Made by a program: the position numbers and the translations under genes. This document shows positions 1 to 7,406 of a stretch of 12,048 bases of DNA, piece by piece (position 1 is the stretch's first letter; every line of letters starts with the position of its first letter). The stretch comes from Hyphomonadaceae bacterium UBA5336 (GTDB lineage Bacteria; Pseudomonadota; Alphaproteobacteria; Caulobacterales; Hyphomonadaceae), in NCBI GenBank assembly GCA_002408125.1, contig DHQO01000026.1, forward strand, positions 9,212 through 21,259, in the 5' to 3' direction. The notes under the pieces are model-generated. The model saw only the letters and a list, made by a program, of their open reading frames with translations. It was not told where the DNA came from and did no database searches.

Positions 1-1
1 G

Positions 2-436
2 ACGCCCGCCGCCGCCGACTTCCGACCGACCGATCCGCAGATCGCTTACCACCTCTCGCGTTTCATCGAGAATGTGCGCCAGATTCCCGCCGATCCGATC
101 GTGCTGCGCCAGAACTGGTTGCATGCTTATGACTTCACGACCGACAAGGGCGCGCTGGCGCTCAACGACTACGCCAGAGTGAACGACCCCTTCGCCAAGG
201 TCGGCGACACGCAGATCTCCGTCGAAGTCTCCAGCGTTATCCGCGCCTCCAAGAGCAGCTTCCGCATCGCCTGGATCGAGCGCCGTTACGCCAACGGACA
301 GCTCGCCGCGACCGAACGCTGGACCGCCATTCTCACCATCGTTCTGCAACAGCCGCGCGACGCCGAGCGCCTGCGTAAAAACCCGCTCGGCATCTTCGTC
401 AACGCCATCAACTGGTCCAGGGAGTCCGCCCAATGA
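2..436 (+). CDS. trbF: TrbF, VirB8-like conjugal transfer protein (3' part)
   Basis: C-terminal 144 residues of a TrbF/VirB8-type inner-membrane component of a P-type conjugative type IV secretion system. The reading frame is open from base 2, so the gene starts outside the window; an internal ATG at 74 is not the real start. The visible part begins within the periplasmic VirB8-like domain, with F-I-E-N-V-R, then P-A-D-P-I-V-L-R-Q-N-W and Y-D-F, a stretch typical of TrbF, followed by the strand-rich V-E-V-S-S-V and W-I-E-R segments. In this family the domain dimerises and links the inner-membrane complex to the TrbG/TrbI core. The N-terminal cytoplasmic tail and membrane helix are off-window. 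The stop overlaps the trbG start as ATGA at 433-436, so the genes are one operon. The family call is firm because trbG and trbI follow in canonical order. Confidence 0.9.
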   Translation, partial: TPAAADFRPTDPQIAYHLSRFIENVRQIPADPIVLRQNWLHAYDFTTDKGALALNDYARVNDPFAKVGDTQISVEVSSVIRASKSSFRIAWIERRYANGQLAATERWTAILTIVLQQPRDAERLRKNPLGIFVNAINWSRESAQ

Positions 437-1470
437 TAAAAACACTTCGCCTGAACAAAGCCTCCATGACGGTCCTCCTCGCCGCGACAGCGCTCTCGGG
501 ATGCGCGACCTTCAAACCGCCGGAGATCGCTTACGACACCCCTCCGATCGAAGCGACGCTTCTTCCCGAACCGGCGCGTCCGGTGCGGATCGTCGAACGC
601 ACCAGCCCACTGCCGCTGCCTGGCCAACTCAAGCCGATCAACGGGGGAGACCGAGCGCCGGAATCCGCCGATCCTGCAGAACGGGTGAGCCAAGCAAACG
701 CCGCCGCTCGGATGGAGCCGGTGCGTGACGGTTTCATCAACGCTGTGCAACTCTATCCCTACACCGAGGGCGCGCTCTATCAGGTCTACGCATCGCCGGG
801 GCAGATCACCGATATCGCCCTGCAGCCCGGAGAGAGCCTGGTGGGCTCCGGTCCGATCGCGGCCGGCGACACGGCGCGCTGGATCATCGGCGACACTCAG
901 AGCGGTTCAGGGGATGATCAGCGCATCCATATTCTGGTCAAACCGACGCGGCCTGATCTTCAGACCAACCTCGTCATCAATACGGATCGGCGGACTTATC
1001 ATCTCGAACTGAGAGCGAACCCGTCCGCCTATATGGCGTCCGTCTCCTGGACCTATGCCGAAGACGCCTTGATCGCGCTCAGGCGGCGCAACGCCGAGGC
1101 GGAAGCAGCCTTGCCGATCGGACGCGACGTGGCGCTCGACTCCTTGCGCTTCCGCTACCGGATCGAGGGCGACCGCGCGCCTTGGCGACCCCTGCGCGCC
1201 TTCGATGATGGGCGGCAGGTCTTCATCGAGTTCCCGCGCGGGATCGGTCAGGGGGAAATGCCTCCGCTCTTCGTCATCGGACCGGAAGGCGAAGGCCAGC
1301 TCGTCAACTACCGTATCGCCCGCAACTACATGATCGTCGATCGGCTTTTCGCCGCCGCCGAACTAAGTCTCGGCGACAGGCAGAAACGTGTGCGGATCGT
1401 CCGCACCGACGGGGTAAGCCGCGACGGTCAAACCGCTTCTCGTCCTGGCGCCGCGGGGCCGCGCAAATGA
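433..1470 (+). CDS. trbG: TrbG, VirB9-like outer-membrane core lipoprotein
   Basis: Complete 345-residue protein. The N-terminus is a lipoprotein signal: basic residues, a hydrophobic stretch, and an L-S-G-C lipobox with the lipidated cysteine at residue 24. The mature part starts with a Pro-rich stretch (about 28-75). The two VirB9/TrbG beta domains follow, the first from about residue 98 (roughly A-V-Q-L-Y-P-Y-T-E-G-A-L-Y-Q-V) and the C-terminal one from about residue 240 (F-R-Y-R-I-E-G, W-R-P, V-F-I-E-F-P). In the family it forms, with the VirB10-like TrbI, the outer-membrane core ring through which DNA or relaxase passes. It overlaps trbF by four bases at its start and trbI by four at its end (1467-1470), so translation of the three is probably coupled. 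Length and order are normal for the family and I see no defect. Confidence 0.93.
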   Translation: MIKTLRLNKASMTVLLAATALSGCATFKPPEIAYDTPPIEATLLPEPARPVRIVERTSPLPLPGQLKPINGGDRAPESADPAERVSQANAAARMEPVRDGFINAVQLYPYTEGALYQVYASPGQITDIALQPGESLVGSGPIAAGDTARWIIGDTQSGSGDDQRIHILVKPTRPDLQTNLVINTDRRTYHLELRANPSAYMASVSWTYAEDALIALRRRNAEAEAALPIGRDVALDSLRFRYRIEGDRAPWRPLRAFDDGRQVFIEFPRGIGQGEMPPLFVIGPEGEGQLVNYRIARNYMIVDRLFAAAELSLGDRQKRVRIVRTDGVSRDGQTASRPGAAGPRK

Positions 1471-2645
1471 GCGACGATAGAGAACCCCGTGAGGAAAAAG
1501 AGATCGCCGCCTCCTTGCGGCTGCGCGCCGATCCGCCAAGGGTCATGCGTCTCTCACGTCGCACGCTGACGGTTCTTGGCGCGGCCAGCGGACTCGGTCT
1601 CGGCGCCATCCTGATTGTGGCTCTGCAAGATCGCAAACCGGCCGATGGACCGCCGGAACTCTATTCGACCGAGCGCATCCAGGCAGCCGAAGGTCTGTCG
1701 CGCCTTCCGACCGACTACACACGCATACCGCAACTTGGACCGCCGCTGCCCGGTGAACTCGGGCGGCCGATACTGTCCGCTCAACAACGCGGTCAGCCCG
1801 TGCCGGCGGTCGTCACTGCGCCTGCCGTCGATCCGGACGAACAGCGCCGGTTTCAGGAGTTGGAGGCGGCCCGGCTCAGTCGACTTTTCGCCGAAGCCAA
1901 GACCGCCATTGGCGAACAACCGCAAACTTCGCCTGTGGTCGCACCCATGCTGTCCGATCCCGGATCATTCTTTCCCGCGAGCGCAACCGGCGCCACGCCA
2001 GACGCGGCGGACAGGTGGGAAGGATTTCTCGACGAACCCGTTGACCGCCGAACGACGGCCGCGGATCGACTCGTCGACCCGCCAAGCCCCTATGTGGTCC
2101 AGGCCGGTGCGGTCATTCCGGCGGCGCTGGTCACGGGTCTGCGCTCGGACCTTCCCGGCCAGATCACCGCGCAAGTGACCTCCAATGTCTATGACAGCCC
2201 GACCGGTCGCTTCCTGCTGATCCCCCAAGGCGCGCGCCTCATCGGTGAATACGACAGCCGCGTCGCCTTCGGGCAAAGCCGCGTGCTGCTGGTATGGACG
2301 CGCCTGATCCTGCCCAACGGGCGCTCCATCGTTCTCGAACGCCAGCCCGGCGCCGACGAAGCGGGCTATGCCGGGCTCGAAGATGGTGTGAACAATCATT
2401 GGGGCAGGCTGTTCATGGCGGCTGGGCTCGCCACCGTCCTGAATATCGGAGTGGAATTGGGCGCCGACGATGACGATGACATTGCTCGCGCCATTCGTGA
2501 GGGGACCCAGGACACGATCGGGCGCGCCGGGGACGAGATTGTCCGCCGTCAGATTTCCATCCCGCCGACTCTGACCATTCGCCCCGGATTCCCAGTGCGC
2601 GTGATGGTCACGCGTGACCTCATCCTCGAACCCTATCGGAATTGA
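1467..2645 (+). CDS. trbI: TrbI, VirB10-like type IV secretion channel protein
   Basis: Complete 392-residue protein. Residues 1-30 are a charged cytoplasmic tail, about 31-53 form one membrane helix (L-T-V-L-G-A-A-S-G-L-G-L-G), and a Pro/Gln-rich periplasmic linker of about 150 residues follows. The C-terminal VirB10/TrbI beta-barrel domain starts near residue 207 (P-Y-V-V-Q-A-G-A-V-I-P-A-A-L). It contains the usual motifs L-L-I-P-Q-G-A-R-L-I-G-E-Y and the antenna region G-L-E-D-G-V-N-N-H-W-G-R-L-F, followed by a hydrophobic stretch that would enter the outer membrane. In this family TrbI spans both membranes and connects the ATPases to the outer core. The start overlaps trbG by four bases and the DUF2274 gene follows three bases after the stop, so all are in one transcript. 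Intact as far as visible. Confidence 0.94.
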   Translation: MSDDREPREEKEIAASLRLRADPPRVMRLSRRTLTVLGAASGLGLGAILIVALQDRKPADGPPELYSTERIQAAEGLSRLPTDYTRIPQLGPPLPGELGRPILSAQQRGQPVPAVVTAPAVDPDEQRRFQELEAARLSRLFAEAKTAIGEQPQTSPVVAPMLSDPGSFFPASATGATPDAADRWEGFLDEPVDRRTTAADRLVDPPSPYVVQAGAVIPAALVTGLRSDLPGQITAQVTSNVYDSPTGRFLLIPQGARLIGEYDSRVAFGQSRVLLVWTRLILPNGRSIVLERQPGADEAGYAGLEDGVNNHWGRLFMAAGLATVLNIGVELGADDDDDIARAIREGTQDTIGRAGDEIVRRQISIPPTLTIRPGFPVRVMVTRDLILEPYRN

Positions 2646-2648
2646 CCC

Positions 2649-2909
2649 ATGACCAAATTGAAACTCGGCGCCATACCTGATGACAAACCTGTCAAACTGA
2701 ACATCGAACTGCCCGCCGATGTGCACAGGGACCTTGTCGCCTATGCCGAAGTGCTCGCGCGTGAGACCGGACAGAAGAACGAAGCCGCAAAGCTTATCGC
2801 ACCTATGTTGGCGCGGTTCATGGCGACAGATCGTGGTTTCTCGAAATCTCGAAAAAGTGGCCGGTCGCCTTACTCCCCCCGGTCAACGTCGGAACCACAA
2901 ATCACCTGA
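2649..2909 (+). CDS. DUF2274 small protein at the end of the trb operon
   Basis: 86-residue protein starting three bases after the trbI stop and certainly cotranscribed. Residues 1-70 match what I recall of the DUF2274 family: M-T-K-L-K-L-G at the start, D-D-K-P-V-K-L, then E-L-P-A-D-V-H-R-D-L-V-A-Y-A-E, A-R-E-T-G-Q and M-L-A-R-F-M-A-T-D-R. The strand-then-two-helix appearance suggests a ribbon-helix-helix-like fold, but the family has no proven function; it is known mainly as the gene after trbI in alphaproteobacterial conjugation modules. After F-S-K-S-R-K (about residue 70) the tail is Ser/Pro/Arg-rich and does not look like the family. That tail coincides with the left copy of a direct repeat at 2841-2863, so the original 3' end may have been replaced at a recombination joint. 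The gene is real; tail replacement is inference. Confidence 0.85.
   Translation: MTKLKLGAIPDDKPVKLNIELPADVHRDLVAYAEVLARETGQKNEAAKLIAPMLARFMATDRGFSKSRKSGRSPYSPRSTSEPQIT
2841..2863 (+). repeat. Left copy of an imperfect direct repeat around the junction region
   Basis: A stretch of about 23 bases, beginning TCGAA and ending in the 13-base core GAAAAAGTGGCCG (2851-2863), recurs at 3374-3394 with the core exact and the upstream part imperfect. It lies inside the 3' end of the DUF2274 gene. The motif is reminiscent of repeated sequences inside the ends of IS21-family elements, but that is from memory and weak. Confidence 0.55.
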
Positions 2910-3213
2910 TGTCCGAAGCTTCATCATCACGGCCATCCAGGCATCGAGCGTTCAATCACCAAAAAAGCTTCGCCTTCCGGTGGCTACCGCCTGTGAGGAA
3001 CCTGGCGGGAGGGCTGGATCGCCAGCTGTCATGTCCTGTTGAGTATAGCTGTCTTTGTGGGAAGAAAGCAGGGTGGCAGTCGTCGCGATGCGCACAGTTG
3101 CCTCCGCCTTGCGCAATTTCGATATGATTTCTTAAGGCCGAAATCGCTTTACCTCCATGAATGCAGCCAGGTGATTCTTTGTTCGTGGCCGCGTCCAAAA
3201 GGATCGGGTCAGT

Positions 3214-3274
3214 GCGCGCATTCTGATGCATGTCCATGTGGTGTTCCTCCGGCGAAGTTGACGTGTCGGAACAT
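3214..3274 (-). pseudogene. Possible truncated start of an IS481-type transposase
   Basis: Reading the minus strand, a good ribosome binding site (GGAGG at about 3244-3250) precedes an ATG at 3237 that opens M-D-M-H-Q-N-A-R. This resembles the characteristic opening of IS481-family integrase-like transposases as I remember it. After these eight codons the frame loses all likeness to a transposase: the expected L-T-P and helix-turn-helix are absent in every frame. Upstream on the same strand is TGTTCCGACACG (complement of 3262-3273), a plausible inverted-repeat end. I read it as about 60 bases of an IS end plus transposase start, cut off by a later rearrangement. The match is very short, so chance cannot be excluded. 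Confidence 0.35.
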
Positions 3275-3373
3275 CAGTCTCCTTCGGCATCGCCCAATGG
3301 ACAACCTATTGAAAATTCAAATCCAGGCGCAAAGAACGAGGTGTGGAATCTGTCCAATACTCTGGATGCGGCT

Positions 3374-3394
3374 TCGAAGCAGAAAAAGTGGCCG
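3374..3394 (+). repeat. Right copy of the imperfect direct repeat
   Basis: Same orientation as the left copy, with the exact core GAAAAAGTGGCCG at 3382-3394 preceded by TCGAA and a short variable stretch. It lies about 30 bases beyond the 3' end of alkT. The two copies bracket the gene-poor segment that separates the trb operon from the alk cluster. Confidence 0.55.
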
Positions 3395-3406
3395 AACTCG
3401 CCCCAA

Positions 3407-3420
3407 AATCAGACCTGATT
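3407..3420 (-). terminator. Weak candidate terminator after alkT
   Basis: Five bases beyond the alkT stop on the minus strand, AATCAG-GT-CTGATT forms a six-base inverted repeat followed by a short T run (complement of AAAA at 3405-3408). The loop of two bases is too small as written, so only four pairs would form with a six-base loop. The position is right for the end of the alkST transcript but the stem is weak. Confidence 0.25.
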
Positions 3421-3425
3421 GTGGA

Positions 3426-4607
3426 TTATTGAGTGTCAACTGGAATGCGCGGAGAAATCGCTCTCGCAAGGGCGCTCTGACGATTGGGAAGGTTTACGAT
3501 CTCGGCTGCGATAAGACGTTCGCCGCATTTCAGATGCGTTTCCAAAGTTGGTGGATGCTGAGAAGCATCGCTGCGAACCAGATCGTAACCGGACGATATT
3601 CCGACCGCCTGAACCTTCATGTCTTTGAGATCGGACCAGAACCGTGGGGGAACTGGGGTAGGACGTTCTTTGTTGCAAATGGCCGCTGCCGCAATCTGGG
3701 CCTGCGTGGTTGCATTGTGAATGGTTTCGATACGCAGTTTTCCGGATGCGAATTCGTTTTCACCGCGGGCACAATCTCCGATTGCAAATATTTCGGAGTC
3801 AGATGTCCGCATGTCCTGATCGACGCAGATACCATTGTCACATTCCAGGCCCGCGGCTTCGGCAAGCGCAATATTGGGTGTTGCACCAATCCCCGCCAAC
3901 ACGAGATCGGTCTTTATTTGGGATCCATCGCCAAGATGGATCGAGGAAACGCGGCGATCAGCGGCGCCGAACCTCTCAATCTTCTGATTGAAGAGAAACT
4001 GAACACCGGCATCTTTCAGCTTCTGAGTAACGAAATTGGTTGTTGCGGGTGAGGCAACGCGGGCCATGGCGCGAGCGGCGGCCTCGACAACAGTGACGGT
4101 TCTCCCAAGATTGACCGCGGCAGAGGCCACTTCGAGCCCGATAACACCGGCGCCAATGATTGCAACGTCGCGACAGCCAGGATCGCTCAAGGCTTGGCGA
4201 AGCCTTGCCGAATCGCCCAGGTCTCTCAGATAGTGGATCCCTTTCAGGTTCGCGCCCTTCGCATTAAGACGACGCGGCGATGCCCCTGTGGCAAGGATCA
4301 AGGTATTGAATTTCATCGTCTTCCCGTCCGCAAAGTGGATTCTACGCTTATTCCTATCAATCTTGACGACCTTGCGCGCCCGCATCAGGTCGATGCGATT
4401 GTCTTCGTAGAATGAAAGAGGACGTATCAGAGTTGGCTGCGGTCTATCCGGTCCCTGCAGCCACGCCTTGGACAGAGGCGGGCGCTGATAAGGCAGCGAC
4501 ACCTCATCGCCAATAAGTTTTATCGCACCTTCGTAGCCATTCATGCGCAAGGTTGCGGCAGCATTTGTTCCGGCCGCTCCATTGCCGATAATCACAGTTG
4601 TGTTCAT
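3426..4607 (-). CDS. alkT: AlkT, rubredoxin--NAD(+) reductase
   Basis: 393-residue FAD-dependent reductase that passes electrons from NADH to rubredoxin AlkG for the alkane hydroxylase AlkB. The N-terminal FAD Rossmann motif is G-N-G-A-A-G at residues 8-13. Y-Q-R-P-P-L-S-K (40-47) is typical of the ferredoxin/rubredoxin reductase family. L-I-L-A-T-G-A lies near 103-109, the NAD-binding motif G-A-G-V-I-G at 152-157, and the second FAD contact I-F-A-I-G-D-C-A at 273-280. The C-terminal P-P-R-F-W-S-D-L-K and E-I-V-N-L-P-N-R-Q segments match what I recall of GPo1 AlkT (385 residues), so the protein looks complete. The start at 4607 is supported by GGAGG eight bases upstream. It lies 30 bases downstream of alkS in one operon. 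By eye it is more diverged from the GPo1 counterpart than AlkB, AlkG, AlkH or AlkJ are. Confidence 0.93.
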   Translation of the reverse strand: MNTTVIIGNGAAGTNAAATLRMNGYEGAIKLIGDEVSLPYQRPPLSKAWLQGPDRPQPTLIRPLSFYEDNRIDLMRARKVVKIDRNKRRIHFADGKTMKFNTLILATGASPRRLNAKGANLKGIHYLRDLGDSARLRQALSDPGCRDVAIIGAGVIGLEVASAAVNLGRTVTVVEAAARAMARVASPATTNFVTQKLKDAGVQFLFNQKIERFGAADRRVSSIHLGDGSQIKTDLVLAGIGATPNIALAEAAGLECDNGICVDQDMRTSDSEIFAIGDCARGENEFASGKLRIETIHNATTQAQIAAAAICNKERPTPVPPRFWSDLKDMKVQAVGISSGYDLVRSDASQHPPTLETHLKCGERLIAAEIVNLPNRQSALARAISPRIPVDTQ

Positions 4608-4637
4608 GTTTCTTTCCTCCCCGGGTTTACCGATTGT

Positions 4638-7253
4638 TTAGATGAGGCTAAGCGAGCGCGCAGCCATTACTGCCTCGGTGCGATTGGCGACGTTTAGACC
4701 ACGCAAAATTTTTCTGAAATGCCACTTCACGGTGTCTTCCGTGACATGCATGCGCACTGCAATTTCCTTGTTGCTCAGCCCAAGTGCGGCATGTTGCAGG
4801 ACGATTACCTGCTTCTGACTTATGGGGGCCGATCTATATGCAAAGGGGCGTTCAGTAATCTGCACATCATGCGCAGGTACTTTGGTCCTGGCGACCTGAG
4901 TTGTCCGTTGATCCAAGAACGCTTTCGCCGCTGGACTGATGACACGCAGAAAATGCCGCCTGTTTATCAAGGACCTGAAAGCGCCCAGTTGTTGTGCCTT
5001 CAGATCGGCATCGGCGATTCTTTTCAGCGCCTGCTTTTTTTCGCCCATCAGATAAATTGCAGTCGCAAGCGTATATTGCGCCCTGATTTCTCCGCGTTGG
5101 TCTCGGACGGCGGAAAAGTTGGAAAGGGCTTTTCGAGCGTGCATCTCGGCCAGGCCCAGTTTGCCGTCTCGCAGAAATCTTGAGGCTTCTAGCAAGACGA
5201 TTTCCGCCTGGATGGCGCGATTCTGGTTTGGCAGAAACAGCAGGTCTTCGTCGGACGGAAGCGGCTCGGTCGAGAGCGGAGTGCTGGTTCGGGTTCCCAT
5301 AGCAAAGACTTCGGAGCCCAATCGCACCAGAATGCCCAGCCGCTTCAGACCGCGATCCTTTGCCATCAGGCGGCAACGTTCAAGCAACAAGAACGCCTGC
5401 AATGTGTCACCCTGGCGAATATAGATCTCGGCCGCGCTTCGGACGGTGTTCCACACCACATCCGTCACCCCGAATTCCAGCGCAAAATCCAGAGCCTCTT
5501 GCACAAGACGCTCATCGGGTGTGATCGACTCTTCTTCTGTTTGGACCTGAAGCTCGAAGGCCGCGAGCATTCCTTTGATAAAGGGTGTGCGCTCATGGGC
5601 GACGTTTTCGTTTTTCTGTGCGCGACGAATCTCGCTGCGCGCGCCATAGATGTCGCCATTGAGCAGCTTAGCCAGAATCCCAGCAGCAGCAAGCCAGCCA
5701 AACGCATAACGGTGACGGACCGCGCCGCTCACGACCGTGGCGGAGGCTATTTGATCTGAAAGGGCAGCAAACTGCCTGCCGGAAGCGGCGATGAATGCTC
5801 TGCACGTCTGTGCCGCGGCATGGCCGACAGGATTGGCCGACCCATAGGTATCAACCCAGGCCGCGCATCTTTCATCGCTTTCTTTCAATTCATCGTGGGT
5901 GGCAAGACCGATGGCATGCACCAGTTTCCCCCAGCCATTCGAATCTTCCTCCTCCGAAGGTGCGGAAACCCTCTGGTCGTTCAGCCTGGAAAGCACATCC
6001 TGTGCTTCCTGTGCGCGCTGACTGAAGTACAGCACCCAAGCATATCCGATAGCCAAGGATGGCATCTGAAGCAGTTTGGCTCTGGGAATGCCCGTGAACC
6101 AGATCGTCAAAGCCTCAATCTCTCCTTGTCTCAGGGCTAGATCTAACAGAGCTTGATCAGTTAGCCGTTTGGCCCAGCTGTGATCGTGTGCGCGAAGAGC
6201 AACATCCACGACCAAACGGTACTCTTTTTTTCGCCAATGCCAGAATGCGATACGTTTTAGGAAATACGACCGACGCGAGCCATTTGCTTCGTTGAAACGA
6301 TTGCGCAGGTACTCTCTCAGGGCCCGGTTCATTTCATAGCATTTTGGTTTTTCATCGCTGGACATCAAAAGCCCGTGGCGCGATGCTAGTTCTGCCAATT
6401 TGCAACTGGAATCGTTAATCTTGAACACATAATCGCTGCAGTCTGCCGTGATTTCCTCCAGCCAACTGGCGTTAATCAGGTGATCGAGGAGCGGCCGCGT
6501 AATCTGTGCCAGTACGTCGGTTTCGAAGTATGCCTGAACCTCTGAAAGGTCAGCGATCGCGTCGCCTGATGCTTTCGATTTGCCAGCCAGTGCGCATAGA
6601 AGCGGCCAACCAGCCGTCTTGTTGTATATCTTCGTCGCCCGGTCGGCTTCCAACGGTAGAATTGAACATGTCTCGTCAAGAGTGAAGCTTAACTCTCTTG
6701 GACCGATCGTCACCACATGCGAAACTACCGACAGGGTGACCAACGTGCCCGGTTGGTGCCCGCTTACTACCAGTCGAACGGCTTCTGGCGTTTCCAGGGT
6801 GATCGTTTTCAGAAATCTCTGTGTGGCGGCAGAGTCAGAAACGCCGTCCAAGCAAATCATGACGGGTCTTTTCCAATCGAAAAGAAGGCGCAGTGCGATG
6901 ATCTCTGGGCCGCGATCACCGGACGTGACGGGAAGGTCCGGTGGCGAAAGCATTGCGACAATCGCGGTTGCAATAAGGTCCGCTTCAGAGACGCTCTCTG
7001 GCCAGAACGACGACAGGTCCAGATAGATACAATCGTCTCCTCGGTCGGCAGCCGATTGGGCGCACAAGGCGATCTGCACTGATTTGCCGAAGCCGCGAGG
7101 TGCCTGATAAAGGAGGCATTTCGCGCCGGGGTGTCCCGCAATATCCAGTCTGTCACGTCTCAGGCAGCCCTGAGTCAATTTCTTTTGACGGACATTCATG
7201 CGTTCCAGAAAATCGTAGATGTCGTTCGGGATTGCGCTGGAGGTCTTAATCAT
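4638..7253 (-). CDS. alkS: AlkS, MalT/LuxR-type activator of the alk genes
   Basis: 871-residue STAND-type regulator. The Walker A motif A-P-R-G-F-G-K-S is at about residues 51-58, and a Walker B-like V-M-I-C-L-D is at about 131-136. A long helical repeat region follows (about 330-790), as in MalT. A LuxR-type helix-turn-helix lies at about 811-871 (I-S-Q-K-Q, G-L-S-N-K-E-I-A, V-T-E-D-T-V-K-W-H). In P. putida the AlkS protein responds to n-alkanes and activates alkB and its own operon; the same role is inferred here from family, size (GPo1 AlkS about 882) and position. I chose the ATG at 7253 because a GGGAGGGAGGG purine run precedes it; the longer frame from 7295 adds 14 residues that do not look conserved and would overlap the candidate -10 box. 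It heads the alkS-alkT operon and is divergent from alkB. Confidence 0.92.
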   Translation of the reverse strand: MIKTSSAIPNDIYDFLERMNVRQKKLTQGCLRRDRLDIAGHPGAKCLLYQAPRGFGKSVQIALCAQSAADRGDDCIYLDLSSFWPESVSEADLIATAIVAMLSPPDLPVTSGDRGPEIIALRLLFDWKRPVMICLDGVSDSAATQRFLKTITLETPEAVRLVVSGHQPGTLVTLSVVSHVVTIGPRELSFTLDETCSILPLEADRATKIYNKTAGWPLLCALAGKSKASGDAIADLSEVQAYFETDVLAQITRPLLDHLINASWLEEITADCSDYVFKINDSSCKLAELASRHGLLMSSDEKPKCYEMNRALREYLRNRFNEANGSRRSYFLKRIAFWHWRKKEYRLVVDVALRAHDHSWAKRLTDQALLDLALRQGEIEALTIWFTGIPRAKLLQMPSLAIGYAWVLYFSQRAQEAQDVLSRLNDQRVSAPSEEEDSNGWGKLVHAIGLATHDELKESDERCAAWVDTYGSANPVGHAAAQTCRAFIAASGRQFAALSDQIASATVVSGAVRHRYAFGWLAAAGILAKLLNGDIYGARSEIRRAQKNENVAHERTPFIKGMLAAFELQVQTEEESITPDERLVQEALDFALEFGVTDVVWNTVRSAAEIYIRQGDTLQAFLLLERCRLMAKDRGLKRLGILVRLGSEVFAMGTRTSTPLSTEPLPSDEDLLFLPNQNRAIQAEIVLLEASRFLRDGKLGLAEMHARKALSNFSAVRDQRGEIRAQYTLATAIYLMGEKKQALKRIADADLKAQQLGAFRSLINRRHFLRVISPAAKAFLDQRTTQVARTKVPAHDVQITERPFAYRSAPISQKQVIVLQHAALGLSNKEIAVRMHVTEDTVKWHFRKILRGLNVANRTEAVMAARSLSLI

Positions 7254-7265
7254 CCCTCCCTCCCT
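7254..7265 (-). promoter_or_regulatory. Ribosome binding site fixing the alkS start
   Basis: On the minus strand a purine run, AGGGAGGGAGGG, stands directly before the ATG at 7253, placing a GGGAGG core about five bases from it. The upstream in-frame ATG at 7295 has no such site. This favours the 871-residue AlkS over the 885-residue version. Confidence 0.6.
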
Positions 7266-7293
7266 GAAAGTGATGTATCGTAGGCGTGCCGAC

Positions 7294-7299
7294 ATCTTA
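7294..7299 (-). promoter_or_regulatory. Candidate -10 box of the alkS promoter
   Basis: Minus-strand TAAGAT agrees with TATAAT at four of six positions and ends about 40 bases upstream of the alkS ATG. If it is used, transcription would start near 7287 and the palindrome at 7321-7340 would be centred about 43 bases upstream, a usual place for an activator site. There is no good -35 box, as expected for an activator-dependent promoter. Prediction from sequence only. Confidence 0.28.
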
Positions 7300-7320
7300 C
7301 CTAGCGCACAAAAAACTCTA

Positions 7321-7340
7321 AACTACACGAACGTGTAGTT
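7321..7340. promoter_or_regulatory. Perfect 20-base palindrome, candidate AlkS operator
   Basis: AACTACACG-AA-CGTGTAGTT has two perfect nine-base arms around a two-base centre. It is the only strong dyad I found in the region between the divergent alkS and alkB genes (7254-7465). Its symmetry suits a dimeric regulator. Its centre (about 7330) lies some 43-48 bases from the predicted starts on either side, so one site could serve both promoters. No T run follows on either strand, which argues against a terminator. I cannot say from memory that it matches the GPo1 AlkS site. Confidence 0.6.
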
Positions 7341-7365
7341 GTGGGGTGACCTGATTGAGAGGCAG

Positions 7366-7371
7366 CTTAAT
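7366..7371 (+). promoter_or_regulatory. Candidate -10 box of the alkB promoter
   Basis: CTTAAT matches TATAAT at four positions. It would place the transcript start near 7378 and the palindrome centre about 47 bases upstream. No convincing -35 box is present, consistent with an activator-dependent promoter. The resulting leader before alkB would be about 88 bases. Weak, sequence-only prediction. Confidence 0.25.
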
Positions 7372-7406
7372 TCCAAGCGGCAAGAAGCAGCAAGTACGAA
7401 AAGGAG

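Larger units (their letters stand above)
2910..3425. other. Gene-poor junction between trb operon and alk cluster
   Basis: About 515 bases with no reading frame I can support. Open frames of 70-110 codons on both strands have no recognisable family features, and the long + frame running on to 4052 is antisense to alkT. By eye the base composition is more mixed than the strongly GC-rich trb genes. It holds a short IS481-like transposase start on the minus strand (about 3214-3274), the right copy of the direct repeat (3374-3394), and an AATCAG-AC-CTGATT inverted repeat at 3407-3420 just past the alkT stop. It is best read as insertion-sequence debris at the edge of the alk cargo. Confidence 0.6.

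Noticed and set aside
1965..2726. 253-codon open frame on the minus strand
   Set aside because: Antisense to trbI in GC-rich DNA; no recognisable domain.
3039..4052. 337-codon open frame on the + strand
   Set aside because: It runs antisense through alkT, which has clear FAD and NAD motifs; the translation shows no family features.
7254..7295. Longer AlkS starting at the ATG at 7295
   Set aside because: The extra 14 residues lack a ribosome binding site and overlap a candidate -10 box; the ATG at 7253 has a strong one.
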